Shown: positions 7,872 to 17,139 of the stretch, piece after piece
Position numbering within the stretch: position 1 is the first letter of the stretch
Layout of the letters: each line of letters starts with the position of its first letter
Assembly (NCBI RefSeq): GCF_023712425.1
Contig: NZ_JAMAYG010000001.1
Coordinates: 868,001 to 932,000, forward strand
DNA length: 64,000 bases
From: Rothia sp. P100
GTDB taxonomy: Bacteria; Actinomycetota; Actinomycetes; Actinomycetales; Micrococcaceae
Direction of reading: 5' to 3'
Translations under genes and position numbers: made by a program
The notes under the pieces: generated by a model
Databases searched by the model: none
The model's input: only the letters and a program-made list of their open reading frames with translations
What the model was told of the DNA's origin: nothing

Positions 7872-10006
7872 TAGCGCTGCCCTCCCAGCGGGTCCACATC
7901 GGGGGTGCCATCAGGACCAGCCGCGCCGGGGTGGGGTGTGCCATGGTCCATGGGATCAACCACCGGCTGCTGCACAATACCCTCAACGGGAGCACCCTCA
8001 GACTCTTCATTCTTACCCTGGTTTGCCTCAGCACGTTCGCTGGGGGCTAGTACAGGGGGGATGTTGGTCTTCTCGCGGGTTTCCTTGGAGTACCAGTGCT
8101 CACGCTCAGGGCGCTTGCGTACGTTAGCAAAGATTTCTGCCAGATCCTTTTCTAGCAGGGTTTCCTTCTCCAGCAGAGTCATAGCAAGAGTATCCAGCAC
8201 GTCACGGTTCTCAACCAGAATCTGGAAAGCCTCGTCGTGGGCACCCTCCAGCAGAGCCTGCACCTCGGCGTCCACAGTGGCAGCCAGAGCGTCGGAATGC
8301 TGGTTGCCACCGCCACCGCCACCGCCCAGGAAGGGATCCGATTCTTTAGCGACTAGGCGAACCGAACCTACCTTGGCGCTCATGCCGTATTCGGTCACCA
8401 TCTTACGCGCGGTGTCGGTTGCCTTCTGAATATCGTTGGACGCACCGGTAGAGGGGTCGTGGAAGACGACCTCTTCAGCCGCGCGGCCACCCATGGCGTA
8501 GGCCATCTGATCCAGCAGTTCGTGACGGGTGGTGGAGTACTTATCATCCTGCGGCATAACCATGGTGTACCCCAGGGCGCGGCCACGGGGCAGAATCGTA
8601 ATCTTAGTGACGGGTGCCGAGTTACGCAGGGCAGCAGCAACCAGGGCGTGGCCGCCCTCGTGATAGGCGGTCACCTTACGATCGTGCTCGTTCATGATGC
8701 GGGAAGAACGCTGGGGGCCGGCCATGACGCGGTCAATCGCCTCGTCAATGGCACGCTCATCAATGACATTACCGCCATCGCGGGCCGTCAGCAGGGCCGC
8801 TTCATTCATGACGTTAGCCAGGTCAGCACCGGTAAAACCGGGAGTACGCTTAGCTACTGTTCCCAGGTCAACACGGCGATCGATGGGCTTACCTGCGGCG
8901 TGCACCTCAAGGATGCGCTGGCGTCCTGCCATATCGGGGGCGTCCACGCCCACCTGGCGGTCAAAACGGCCGGGGCGCAGCAACGCGGGGTCGAGCACAT
9001 CGGGGCGGTTGGTCGCCGCGATAACGATGATGTTAGAGGTGCCGTCGAAGCCATCCATCTCAACCAGCAGCTGGTTAAGGGTCTGCTCGCGTTCGTCATT
9101 ACCGCCGCCCATGCCGACGCCGCGCTGGCGGCCCACAGCATCGATTTCATCAACGAAAATAATGGCAGCGGGGTTCTGCTTGGCTTCCTTGAAAAGGTCG
9201 CGTACGCGGGAGGCGCCCACACCTACGAACATTTCAACGAAGTCAGAACCTGAAATGGAGAAGAAGGGTACGCCGGCTTCACCAGCAACGGCCTTAGCCA
9301 GCAGGGTTTTACCGGTACCGGGAGGACCGTACAGCAGAACACCCTTGGGAATCTTCGCGCCCAGACGGGTGAACTTCTCAGGCTCAGCCAAAAATTCGCG
9401 CACCTCTTCAAGCTCAGCCAGAGCCTCATCCACACCGGCAACATCGGCGAAACGCACGGTGGGGTTGTCCTTGTTGAACTTCTTAGCCTTTGACTTAGAG
9501 AAGTTCATGATCTGGGAGCTGCCACCGCCCATGCGAGACATCAAGAACCAGAAGAGAGCTACGAGAATGAGGAAGGGCAGCATGAAGGACAGCATGGAGG
9601 TAAACCAGTTGGTCTGCACCGGCTGATCCGTGAAGGATTCCAAGCCGGCATCGTCCATAGCCGCCACCACATCATCAGCGCGGGGCTCAACATAGTAGAA
9701 AGAAACGGACTTGCCCTGGTTTTCACCAGAACCATTCACGTAGTCATCTTTGAGCTCAAGATCCACGCGCTGATCGCCATCGTAAATCTTGGCGCTGACC
9801 GCCTTATCGTCGTTCAGCAGTCCCAGGCCCACGTTGGTATCAACCTGGCGTGCTGATGAGAAGCTGTTAGCAAACAGCATGGGGACCGCAATGAGCACGG
9901 CAAGAAGAACCCAGAACCAGGGCCCTGAAATCAGCTTGCCAAAGAACCCCTTCTTCTTGCCATCAGGGGTGTTATCCGTTTTTTGCGTCAATGCCGTGCC
10001 TTCCAC
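7871..10006 (-). CDS. ftsH: ATP-dependent zinc metalloprotease FtsH
   Basis: A membrane-anchored AAA+ protease that degrades misassembled membrane and regulatory proteins. Layout: first TM (about 29-47), extracytoplasmic domain, second TM (about 137-157), Walker A GPPGTGKT (227-234), Walker B IIFVDEID (282-289), second region of homology [21 protein letters not shown], and zinc site HEGGH (449-453), the Actinobacterial variant of HEAGH. A glycine run (GGGGGGG near 565) and a Pro/Glu-rich C-terminal tail are typical of this phylum. The marked start is GTG 10006; TTG 9991 has a better-placed AAGG and would remove five residues. Confidence 0.97.
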   Translation of the reverse strand: MEGTALTQKTDNTPDGKKKGFFGKLISGPWFWVLLAVLIAVPMLFANSFSSARQVDTNVGLGLLNDDKAVSAKIYDGDQRVDLELKDDYVNGSGENQGKSVSFYYVEPRADDVVAAMDDAGLESFTDQPVQTNWFTSMLSFMLPFLILVALFWFLMSRMGGGSSQIMNFSKSKAKKFNKDNPTVRFADVAGVDEALAELEEVREFLAEPEKFTRLGAKIPKGVLLYGPPGTGKTLLAKAVAGEAGVPFFSISGSDFVEMFVGVGASRVRDLFKEAKQNPAAIIFVDEIDAVGRQRGVGMGGGNDEREQTLNQLLVEMDGFDGTSNIIVIAATNRPDVLDPALLRPGRFDRQVGVDAPDMAGRQRILEVHAAGKPIDRRVDLGTVAKRTPGFTGADLANVMNEAALLTARDGGNVIDERAIDEAIDRVMAGPQRSSRIMNEHDRKVTAYHEGGHALVAAALRNSAPVTKITILPRGRALGYTMVMPQDDKYSTTRHELLDQMAYAMGGRAAEEVVFHDPSTGASNDIQKATDTARKMVTEYGMSAKVGSVRLVAKESDPFLGGGGGGGNQHSDALAATVDAEVQALLEGAHDEAFQILVENRDVLDTLAMTLLEKETLLEKDLAEIFANVRKRPEREHWYSKETREKTNIPPVLAPSERAEANQGKNEESEGAPVEGIVQQPVVDPMDHGTPHPGAAGPDGTPDVDPLGGQR

Positions 10007-10204
10007 ATCTGACGGGGCTAGGCGAGCCCAACCACTTACATTTTCTATTGCCGCCGCGAACGGGGCCTAAGAACTTAAAGACCTATCTAATGTACCTAAG
10101 TTTCCTGAATTCTAACCGTGATGCTGGTTTGTTTCGCCTCTGGGCTAAAGGACAAGCCGGGGCTGCCTCTCCCCTTACCCGCCCTAACCTGGCTTAGATA
10201 CAGC

Positions 10205-10237
10205 AGCGCGCAGGTGCCCGGGGGCTACCTGCGCGCT
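10205..10237 (-). terminator. GC-rich hairpin downstream of hpt
   Basis: An 11-base perfect stem (10205-10215 with 10227-10237) with an 11-base GC-rich loop lies 17 bases after the hpt stop. There is no strong T tract on the minus strand, so it may be a weak or Rho-assisted terminator between hpt and ftsH. Confidence 0.5.
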
Positions 10238-10253
10238 CAATACTAAAGGCAGT

Positions 10254-10805
10254 TTAGGAGTAAACGTGCGGAGCCAGGGTGACGATGCAGTCCAGGTTGC
10301 GGTAGCGCTCCGCGAAGTCAAGACCGTAGCCGACGACGAACTCGGGCTCGATATCCCAACCGACATACTTGACGTCAACATCGGTCTTCACGCTCTTCGG
10401 CTTGCGCAGCAGAGTGCAGATTTCCACGGACGCCGCGCCGCGGGACACCAGGTTCTGCTGCAACCACTTGAGGGTCAGGCCTGAATCAATGATGTCCTCA
10501 ACAATGAGTACATCGCGGCCGGTCAAATCGGTGTCGAGGTCCTTCAAGATACGAACTACGCCGGAGGACTTGGTGCCCGAGCCGTAAGAGGAAACAGCCA
10601 TCCAGTCCATGGTGTAGTGGGCCTTAAGCGCACGGGAAAGGTCGGCTACCACCATGATCGCGCCCTTGAGTACGCCCACCAGAAGCACGTCCTTGCCCTT
10701 GTAATCCTTATCGATCTGAGCGGCAAGCTCCTTAATTTTGGCGTCAATCTCTTCTTTGCTGAAGAGAACGTGCTTGATGTCGTTCTGTACGTCGTTAGCG
10801 TCCAC
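10254..10805 (-). CDS. hpt: Hypoxanthine phosphoribosyltransferase
   Basis: Salvages hypoxanthine and guanine to IMP and GMP with PRPP. The PRPP-binding signature VLIVEDIIDSGLT is at about 99-111, the N-terminal LLVGVLKGAIMVVADLSR and flexible-loop SSYGSGTKSSG are present, and the C-terminal YVGWDIEPEFVVGYGLDFAERYRNL is diagnostic. The length (183) is normal. It starts at a GTG (10805). It sits in the conserved actinobacterial order tilS-hpt-ftsH. Confidence 0.96.
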   Translation of the reverse strand: MDANDVQNDIKHVLFSKEEIDAKIKELAAQIDKDYKGKDVLLVGVLKGAIMVVADLSRALKAHYTMDWMAVSSYGSGTKSSGVVRILKDLDTDLTGRDVLIVEDIIDSGLTLKWLQQNLVSRGAASVEICTLLRKPKSVKTDVDVKYVGWDIEPEFVVGYGLDFAERYRNLDCIVTLAPHVYS

Positions 10806-10885
10806 GTCTGTTGCTTTCTGGTTGTTTTAAGCTGCTGGCACCGCCGCCGTTACCGGGCGGCGGCGCGTCCTACCTTTAAGTATGG

Positions 10886-12091
10886 TTACTTTGAGGTGCT
10901 GAGTAAAACGATAAGCCCGGTTTTTTTGAGGTTTATCTGTTTTTCCTGGCGTAAAAGGGCGGCCGAGGGGCGGCGGCGATAGGCGCTGACATGGCCCGGT
11001 AATTGAACTGGTCCTGCAATGGAGTGTTCTTTCACAAACTCATTCAGAGCCCCTAAACGCTCGAACCCGGGGTTAAAACCACCGGCTTTTTTGACGGCGA
11101 GCGCCAGCACTCGGCCCCGCAGAGCTGGGTGAAGGTTCAGCAGGCTGGCGCGGTCCAGCAGTACCAGGTCAGCTGTTTCTGCTGCCGGGGGTAGATTTAG
11201 TTTTTCCAGGCCACCCACTTCAGTAAGGCTAGTTTCTACCAGGGTGAGGGCTGCTTCTGCCTGTTGGTGCATGTAGAGAGCGTCCGGCCCGGTGATGGCA
11301 GCGGTACGTGCCAGCGAGAGGGCTACGTCCCCTCCCAGGTGCTCCTCAAGATAAGGCAGGATGCTGTGGCGCACTTTGGCGCGCATGAGGGACTGGTCGG
11401 TATTGGTGGGGTCGTACCAGGGGTTCAGGTTCTCGGCGGCGCAGATTTCCTCAATCTCACTGCGGCGTACGCTCAAGAGAGGGCGCAGGTAGGTGACACC
11501 GTTTTCTTCTTTGAGGGCGGGCATGCCAGCCAGCGACCGGGTGCCTGAACCCCGTGCCAGCCCCAGCAGAACGGTTTCTGCCTGATCATCTAGGGTGTGC
11601 CCCAAAAGGACGGCGGCGGCACCGGTTTCGCGGACTGCCTTTTCAAAAGCCCCGTAGCGGGCAAGGCGTGCCGCCATTTCTGGGCCCTCACTACTGGAAT
11701 TAACCGTGACTTTCTCTACTAAAACCGGCGATAGCCCCATCTGCCGCAGAACGTGGGCGGTGCTCTCGGCAACTTCTCCCGATCCTTCTTGCAGCTGATG
11801 GTCCACCACGATGGCACCGGCACGAAGATCACCGCGGCGGGCAAAGTGGGCAGTGAGCGAGGCGAGCGCCAGAGAATCAGGGCCGCCACTGACCGCCACC
11901 AGCACCAGGGGCACGGCGGAGTTTTCGTGCTGGATGCCGGCACCCTGCTCGCTCGCGTCCTGCCGGTTTCGAGTAGCCCGGCCTGCAGGGGCCACGGTAC
12001 CCGACCCCAGGGCGTCATTAAGGGCGGAGGCCAATGCCCCGCGCGCTGCACCCACGGTGGGGTTAAGCCTGCCTTTGCGTGCCTCTTGCAT
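10886..12091 (-). CDS. tilS: tRNA(Ile)-lysidine synthase
   Basis: TilS attaches lysine to C34 of the AUA-reading tRNA-Ile. The ATP-pyrophosphatase P-loop SGGPDS is at 68-73, followed by LGHTLDDQAETVLLGLARGSG and YLRPLLSVRRSEIEEICAAENL, both typical of the family. The protein has an unusual N-terminal extension of about 60 residues, rich in Ala/Gly/Arg, before the core; a downstream start is possible but no good one has an RBS. The ATG overlaps the metalloprotease stop by one base (TAATG). Confidence 0.95.
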   Translation of the reverse strand: MQEARKGRLNPTVGAARGALASALNDALGSGTVAPAGRATRNRQDASEQGAGIQHENSAVPLVLVAVSGGPDSLALASLTAHFARRGDLRAGAIVVDHQLQEGSGEVAESTAHVLRQMGLSPVLVEKVTVNSSSEGPEMAARLARYGAFEKAVRETGAAAVLLGHTLDDQAETVLLGLARGSGTRSLAGMPALKEENGVTYLRPLLSVRRSEIEEICAAENLNPWYDPTNTDQSLMRAKVRHSILPYLEEHLGGDVALSLARTAAITGPDALYMHQQAEAALTLVETSLTEVGGLEKLNLPPAAETADLVLLDRASLLNLHPALRGRVLALAVKKAGGFNPGFERLGALNEFVKEHSIAGPVQLPGHVSAYRRRPSAALLRQEKQINLKKTGLIVLLSTSK

Positions 12092-13344
12092 TAGTTCTCC
12101 GGGATGGTTTGTGCTGAGATAGTTTTTGCCGGGGCTGCACCGAGTACACGGTCAATCCACGCTTGAGGGCGGGTTATTTCTGTGGCGGCTGGCAGGTTCT
12201 CGGGGGATTCCCAGATGCGGTTAAAGTCGCCCATGCCCACCTGATCCACAATGTATTGAACGAACTTTTGCCCGTTTTTGTACTGCAACATTTTGGCATC
12301 CATCCCCAAGAGTTTGCCCATGAAGCGGGGGAAGAAGCCCTGGTTTTTGCCGCGACGCTCAAAGCGGCGGCGGATAGTTTTGACGCTGGGCACGATGGAG
12401 CCGTCCACGGCGTCCATGACCACGTTGGCATGACCTTCGAGCAGGCTCATGATGGCGGTGACCCGGTCCATAAGCTCCTTGCCCTCAGGGCTAAGCAGGG
12501 CGGTGACGCCGGGGGCGGGGGTTCCTTCACCCAGCGCTTCGCGGTTCTTCATACCGCGCACCGCGCCGGTGGCAGCAGAAGCAAGACGTTCGGGTAGGTT
12601 CTCAGTGACCTGCCCCAGTTCCCTGGCTAAATCGTGCATCGTGGCCAGCAGGTAATCCCGCAGCCAGGGGGCAGCGGCGAACTGCACCCGGTGGGTCTGC
12701 TCGTGCAACGCCACCCAGAGGCGGAAATCTGCGGGGTCAAGATTGAGCTCTTTTTCGAGCTGAACCAGGTTAGGTGCCACGATCATGAGCCTGCCGCCGG
12801 ACGCTCCGTGACCGGCGAGCGCGGCGTAGGGGTCGTACTGCCCCAGCACGCGGGTGGAGAGGAAGCCCAGCACCGCGCCCAGTTCGGTGGCACCGCCCAC
12901 CTCGGTGATGGCGTACTGGGTGTCAGTCAGGTGCTCTAGCTTGCTACCCAGCACCTCTTCGGCCACAGGCCCCAGCATGACGTCAAAGGACTGGGCGTTG
13001 GCTTGCACCCAGGTGGCGCGGTCAACGATGAGAAGCTCAGAGTCGTGCAGGTTGTGGGCGGCGTCTAAGCCGGTGATGTTATAGACATGATCCACGGCGG
13101 CGGTAGCGGCGTAGCGCATATCCTCTACGGCGCTACGCTTGCGCTGGTCTTCTAGCCGAGGCCCGCCGGGGGTGATGAAGCTGGCAACCTTGTGGGCCAA
13201 CCCAAAATTCAGGGGCACGGAGCGGGCGCTGTCAGGACGCTGGGGAGCGGGTGAGGCATTCATAGACCCCCACTTTACCGTCTGCCCCTTAAAAGGGTCA
13301 GTCCCACTACCATTCGGTAGCGGGACTGCACCACTCTCACTCAC
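12091..13344 (-). CDS. Zinc-dependent metalloprotease, DUF2342 family
   Basis: A putative soluble zinc metallopeptidase of the actinobacterial family once annotated as coenzyme F420 biosynthesis-associated. The sequence shows LWVALHEQTHRVQF with the HEXXH motif at about 214-218, and GHANVVMDAVDGSIVPSVKTIRRRFERR downstream, the family's conserved second block with a Glu likely to ligate zinc. No signal peptide. The GTG at 13344 is the longest start; ATG 13263, with GGGGG a few bases upstream, would remove 27 residues and fits the family start better. The substrate is unknown. It is always next to tilS in this group. Confidence 0.88.
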   Translation of the reverse strand: MSESGAVPLPNGSGTDPFKGQTVKWGSMNASPAPQRPDSARSVPLNFGLAHKVASFITPGGPRLEDQRKRSAVEDMRYAATAAVDHVYNITGLDAAHNLHDSELLIVDRATWVQANAQSFDVMLGPVAEEVLGSKLEHLTDTQYAITEVGGATELGAVLGFLSTRVLGQYDPYAALAGHGASGGRLMIVAPNLVQLEKELNLDPADFRLWVALHEQTHRVQFAAAPWLRDYLLATMHDLARELGQVTENLPERLASAATGAVRGMKNREALGEGTPAPGVTALLSPEGKELMDRVTAIMSLLEGHANVVMDAVDGSIVPSVKTIRRRFERRGKNQGFFPRFMGKLLGMDAKMLQYKNGQKFVQYIVDQVGMGDFNRIWESPENLPAATEITRPQAWIDRVLGAAPAKTISAQTIPEN

Positions 13345-13361
13345 CGGTGATAGAAAACTGC

Positions 13362-13880
13362 TTAGTTCTCGTCAGCTTCTGCTTCAGCAGCTGAGTCGTA
13401 GTGGGATTCGGCGAAGCGAACCTTAGCTTCTTCAACCAGTTTCTCCGCGAATTCGCGGTCTTCCCAGCCTTCGCCCTTGACCCACTTGCCGGGCTCCAGG
13501 TCCTTGTAACGCTCAAAGAAGTGCTTGATTTCGTTCTTGAGCTGCTCGAACACATCGTCAATGGTCTGGATGTGGTCGTAACGCTTGTCGGTAGGAACGC
13601 AGAGAACCTTGTCATCGCCGCCGGCTTCATCGGTCATACGGAAGACGCCAACGGGGCGTGACTCTACGAGCACACCGGGAACTACGTCAACGTCGAGGAT
13701 GACCATGGCGTCCAGGGGGTCACCGTCTTCGCCCAGGGTGTCCTCAAAGTAGCCGTAGGCGGTGGGGTACTGCATGGAGGTGAAGAGAACACGGTCCAGG
13801 CGCAGACGGCCGGTTTCGTGGTCGATTTCGTACTTGACGCGTGAGCCGCGGTTGATTTCGATGGTGACGTCGAGCTCCAA
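13362..13880 (-). CDS. ppa: Inorganic pyrophosphatase (family I)
   Basis: Hydrolyses pyrophosphate to drive biosynthesis. It has the family I signature DGDPLDAMV (about 52-60) with the three metal-binding Asp residues, an N-terminal [13 protein letters not shown] and C-terminal [20 protein letters not shown]. Length 172 is usual for bacterial hexameric enzymes. Its start codon is TTG at 13880, chosen because a perfect AGGAGG lies six bases upstream and the N-terminus ([11 protein letters not shown]) matches the family. Confidence 0.96.
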   Translation of the reverse strand: MELDVTIEINRGSRVKYEIDHETGRLRLDRVLFTSMQYPTAYGYFEDTLGEDGDPLDAMVILDVDVVPGVLVESRPVGVFRMTDEAGGDDKVLCVPTDKRYDHIQTIDDVFEQLKNEIKHFFERYKDLEPGKWVKGEGWEDREFAEKLVEEAKVRFAESHYDSAAEAEADEN

Positions 13881-13886
13881 GAGGAA

Positions 13887-13892
13887 CCTCCT
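13887..13892 (-). promoter_or_regulatory. Consensus ribosome binding site that fixes the TTG start of ppa
   Basis: On the minus strand AGGAGG is followed by six bases and TTG. The full consensus explains how a rare start codon can support an abundant housekeeping enzyme. Confidence 0.8.
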
Positions 13893-14005
13893 AGGTTGAA
13901 GTATGTGCGCGGGTGCACGAGTGTATCGGGTCTAGTCTAGCGGACAAGGCAAGGCTATGCCGCTCAGGCGGGTTATTGTGGTGGTAGTCGTTTTTGGAGG
14001 TTGGC

Positions 14006-15412
14006 GTGTCTGAGTCTGTTACTACCCGCAAAAAAGCTGCGGGCTGGTGGGCTGCCACCGCCCTGTTAGCCTCAGGTTGCATTGGTGCGGGCACTTGGGC
14101 TGTACCTACCTGGTCTGAAACCCAGCGCCTTCAAACAACAGCCATTGCGCCGGCGTCCTTAGCGCAGGTTCAGCAGGTAGAGAGTGCAAGCGAAGGCACC
14201 CCGGTGGATGCCGCTACACTCACCGCAGACGCCAACGCTGTGCTTGACTCGCTGGGCCAGGGCACAGCTTCCGCTCAAGTAGTGGACGCAGCGACCGGGC
14301 AGGTGCTCTACAGCCGCGACGCCAGTACCGGCCGCGTGCCGGCGTCCAACATGAAAATGCTGGTGGACTACGCCCTGCTGGCCACCGCACCACAGGCTCG
14401 TTTTAAAACGTCCGTAGAGCTGGCTGACCCCCAAACCCTCACTTTGGTAGCAGGCGGAGATACTCTACTGGTGCCCGGCGAATCTGACCCCGATGCGGTG
14501 ATGGGCCATGCCGGTATCACCACCCTGGCGCAGAAAACCGTGGATGCCCTCAAGAGCCAGGGCATCACCGGCGAATTAGCCGTCAATCTGGATACCTCTA
14601 TCTTCGCCGGGCCTGCGCTCAACTCAGACTGGGCGCAGGAGGATATCGACTCGGGCTTCATGACAGAGGTAACCCCCTTAGCTTTCTTCTCCCACTACTC
14701 CCCTGATGGCAGCGGAAGTGAGGCTAGCACCAGCCGCCCCCAGGATGCTCCAGGGCAGGTTCACCAGCAGCTGGTGAGCACTCTTAACCGGGTAGGTAAA
14801 GACGCCGGTCTCAGCTTCATCACAGGCGCCCAGAGCCCCAGCGGTGAAGATGCCACCGAGCTGGCTGCCGTGGAATCTGCCACGGCCGCCCAGCAGAGCG
14901 CGCTGATGATGCAGCAGTCCGATAATTCCTTGGCAGAGGTGCTGGGGCGTAACCTATCGGTTGCGCGGGGTGGGGATGGTTCCCAGAGTGATGCTCTTGC
15001 CCAGATCCGCGCCGTCCTGAGCGAGCAGGGTCTGCCCACTGACTATCAGCAGACAGATATCAGCGGACTGTCTCTCAACAATAAGGTCAGCAACGAGCTG
15101 CTTACCGATCTGACACAACGAGCCGTCACCGGCACGGACTCAGAACGACTGGCCCTAGCTGGCCTACCGGTGGCTGGCTACAGCGGCACGCTGGGGCTGA
15201 CCACGCGGTTTAACAGCCCAGAAGAAGTAGAAGCTCGTGGTCTGGTACGCGCTAAAACTGGCACTCTCAACAGCGTGCTATCGCTGACCGGCTACACCGT
15301 CACTGACGGCGGGCGAGTGCTCATCTTCTCGGTCATCATGAATGACTTAGAGGACGCCGAAGCCGCCAAAAATGTTATCGACCGCTTTTCAGCAACCCTC
15401 ACCGACCGCTAG
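14006..15412 (+). CDS. dacB: D-alanyl-D-alanine carboxypeptidase/endopeptidase (PBP4 type)
   Basis: A peptidoglycan-trimming penicillin-binding protein of class C (peptidase S13). The 468-residue protein starts at GTG 14006, set by GGAGG five bases upstream. It has an N-terminal membrane anchor or signal (about 12-33). Catalytic motifs: SNMK (about 114-117, SxxK), SDN (about 312) and KTG (about 420) in VRAKTGTLNSV. Acts outside the membrane on stem peptides. It is divergent from ppa across ~125 bases and convergent with the LGFP protein gene. Confidence 0.93.
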   Translation: MSESVTTRKKAAGWWAATALLASGCIGAGTWAVPTWSETQRLQTTAIAPASLAQVQQVESASEGTPVDAATLTADANAVLDSLGQGTASAQVVDAATGQVLYSRDASTGRVPASNMKMLVDYALLATAPQARFKTSVELADPQTLTLVAGGDTLLVPGESDPDAVMGHAGITTLAQKTVDALKSQGITGELAVNLDTSIFAGPALNSDWAQEDIDSGFMTEVTPLAFFSHYSPDGSGSEASTSRPQDAPGQVHQQLVSTLNRVGKDAGLSFITGAQSPSGEDATELAAVESATAAQQSALMMQQSDNSLAEVLGRNLSVARGGDGSQSDALAQIRAVLSEQGLPTDYQQTDISGLSLNNKVSNELLTDLTQRAVTGTDSERLALAGLPVAGYSGTLGLTTRFNSPEEVEARGLVRAKTGTLNSVLSLTGYTVTDGGRVLIFSVIMNDLEDAEAAKNVIDRFSATLTDR

Positions 15413-15422
15413 AAAAACAAAG

Positions 15423-15460
15423 GCCCCCCACTTCATCTGTCTACGAATGAGGTGCGGGGC
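15423..15460. terminator. Terminator between dacB and the LGFP protein gene
   Basis: A 14-base stem with one mismatch and one wobble (15423-15436 with 15447-15460). On the minus strand it is followed by a T-rich run (CTTTGTTTTTC), so it mainly ends the LGFP transcript and may also stop dacB. Confidence 0.8.
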
Positions 15461-15476
15461 GTTGCAGTTGAGGCTG

Positions 15477-16589
15477 TTAGTTCACCCAAACACCGCGATT
15501 GGCGCTCCAGTTAATGGTGACGCCCTTGGAGAAGCTGACGCGGATCACCCCGTCGCTCCCCATAGTTTCGTCTGTGGTGGGGAAACCCAGGGCAGGAGGG
15601 CCGCCCAGAGAATACCAGCGGGCAGAAATAGCGCCGCTTTCATTGATAACGCGGGCACCGGTTGAAGGGGTCCAGTAGACGGAGTTGATGCGTCCACCTT
15701 TCACAAAATCCTGGCGCACGCTACCCCAGAAATTATATTCAGAGTTCATGGGATAGCCCCAACCGTGCTCAAAGCCAGCACCGGCAAAACGACGACCAAT
15801 AGTACCTGACCAGTAGATAGTATGGGCTCCTTGCTGAGGAGTCCAGTAGATTGTACGACTATTGGAGAAGTTCTGGATAGCGCCGCCATTGATAGAACCA
15901 AATTCGTTACCTGTGGGCTGCCCGAAGAAGTTAGCGCCGCCACGAGCATAGTAGTGGTTGCCAATTGCACCGGTCAGGGCGAAAGCAGGTACCTCTTTAG
16001 ACCCATCAGACTGGGTGCCTAAATCGGCGGTGATGTTTGAAACGTAATCGTTGGGGCCGCGTCCAGCCTGGTACTCGTAAATACCAACGTTGCCCAGTAC
16101 GCGCCAGGGCAGAGAGGTGCCGTGACCGTAGGCAAGACCAATGCCCATAACGTTTGCCTGGGGTGCCAGCACGGCGGCGCAGTGGGCGGGCGAGCCCTTC
16201 CAGAAGTTAATCAGCACATTCAGGTCATCGTTATAAGAGAGAGCGATGACTTCGCGCACGAAGCTGTACCCCTGAACCGTGGGGTTATAAATAAATTCGG
16301 TTCCGTGGGAGAAGTAACCGGCTCGCACCTGACGTTCAGCCTCTACCTGCATCACGGTAGCCACAGTGGCGGAGTGACGCACTGGCCTGAGACCGTTCTG
16401 CGCCCTAAAAACGTTGATGAGGTCAAGTAGCCTCTGCTGGTCCGTTGCACGCTGAGTAGCTGAAACGCTACGCAGATCAGAGGGTGCTGCGGTAGCGGCG
16501 GTAGCGGCACCGGCTACTGCTAGGCCAGAAAGGGTAAGTGCAGCGACCTGACGTCGAGTAGGCCGCGCAGCTTCAAGAAGATTGTTCAC
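15477..16589 (-). CDS. Secreted CAP-domain protein with LGFP repeats
   Basis: A cell-surface protein. From GTG 16589 (GGAG seven bases upstream; the next upstream GTG is 16610) it starts with a twin-arginine-like signal PTRRQVAALTLSGLAVAGAA and an Ala-rich cleavage region. A CAP/SCP domain follows (LLDLINVFRAQNGLRPVRHS to GIGLAYG, about 50-150; HGTEF and HCAAVL supply its histidines). The C-terminal half carries three LGFP-type repeats (FGQPTGNEF, WGYPMNSEY, LGFPTTDE). LGFP repeats occur in actinobacterial wall-associated proteins. Its substrate is unknown. Confidence 0.85.
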   Translation of the reverse strand: MNNLLEAARPTRRQVAALTLSGLAVAGAATAATAAPSDLRSVSATQRATDQQRLLDLINVFRAQNGLRPVRHSATVATVMQVEAERQVRAGYFSHGTEFIYNPTVQGYSFVREVIALSYNDDLNVLINFWKGSPAHCAAVLAPQANVMGIGLAYGHGTSLPWRVLGNVGIYEYQAGRGPNDYVSNITADLGTQSDGSKEVPAFALTGAIGNHYYARGGANFFGQPTGNEFGSINGGAIQNFSNSRTIYWTPQQGAHTIYWSGTIGRRFAGAGFEHGWGYPMNSEYNFWGSVRQDFVKGGRINSVYWTPSTGARVINESGAISARWYSLGGPPALGFPTTDETMGSDGVIRVSFSKGVTINWSANRGVWVN

Positions 16590-17139
16590 GATGACTCCGA
16601 TTCGTTGCACCCTAAGGATGCGATGTGGTGTGTGTGTGCAATGTGAAATAGCTGAAGATAACTTTATAGAATCGTGACCTAATTTTTATTATTTCGTTAC
16701 ATGTTTATCGCGAAACTACAGTTTTAGGGGAAAATTCATCAATCACAAAGCGTAGCGGTCATCAATGAATACCTAAGAAACGGCTTGCTTTAATTTGGGA
16801 CCAGCGTCACCAGAGGTGGTATCAAATTCTCTCTTTCACCGGCGTGGCGAGGTTAAAATAAAGAACCTGTCATGAAAAATTCGACAAGGAATCGGCAAAA
16901 CGCCAGCAGGAATTAGTTAACCTTCTATTAATAATAGAAGGTAATCGAACATACTTTCGCATTATTTTCTAATACGAATATACCTTGTAAGACAGCTCAT
17001 AACTGACCTCTGATGTCTTTATATACTGACCAAACAATGGCTCCCCGGGTCTTGTTACCGGCCAACCTACGCCCCTACGGGCGACCCTAAAGTGTCAGCC
17101 CCTCTTGCTAGCCTTAGAGAAACATATCAAGGAGCACCT
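16590..17139. other. AT-rich intergenic region between LGFP protein and nuclease-helicase genes
   Basis: About 550 bases with clearly lower GC than the neighbours and no convincing gene. It separates divergent transcripts and so holds both promoters. The only clear structure is a 10-base perfect inverted repeat at 16920-16942. No tRNA or known riboswitch was recognised. Confidence 0.6.
16920..16942. repeat. Perfect inverted repeat in the AT-rich gap
   Basis: ACCTTCTATT (16920-16929) and AATAGAAGGT (16933-16942) are perfect complements with a 3-base spacer, embedded in an A/T-rich stretch about 200 bases before the nuclease-helicase start. Could be an operator or a small hairpin. Confidence 0.5.

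Noticed and set aside
8285-8340. Poly-glycine-coding repeat in ftsH as a tandem-repeat or slippage element
   Set aside because: Glycine runs at this place are normal in actinobacterial FtsH C-terminal regions; no evidence of copy-number variation.
10841-10863. GC-rich hairpin (CCGCCGCC/GGCGGCGG) between tilS and hpt, as a terminator
   Set aside because: No T tract on the minus strand and the flanking genes are in a conserved unit; more likely structure without termination.
12091-13344. Coenzyme F420 biosynthesis protein
   Set aside because: Old family label only; the HEQTH zinc motif and the tilS linkage support a metalloprotease-type protein, with no F420 genes in the window.
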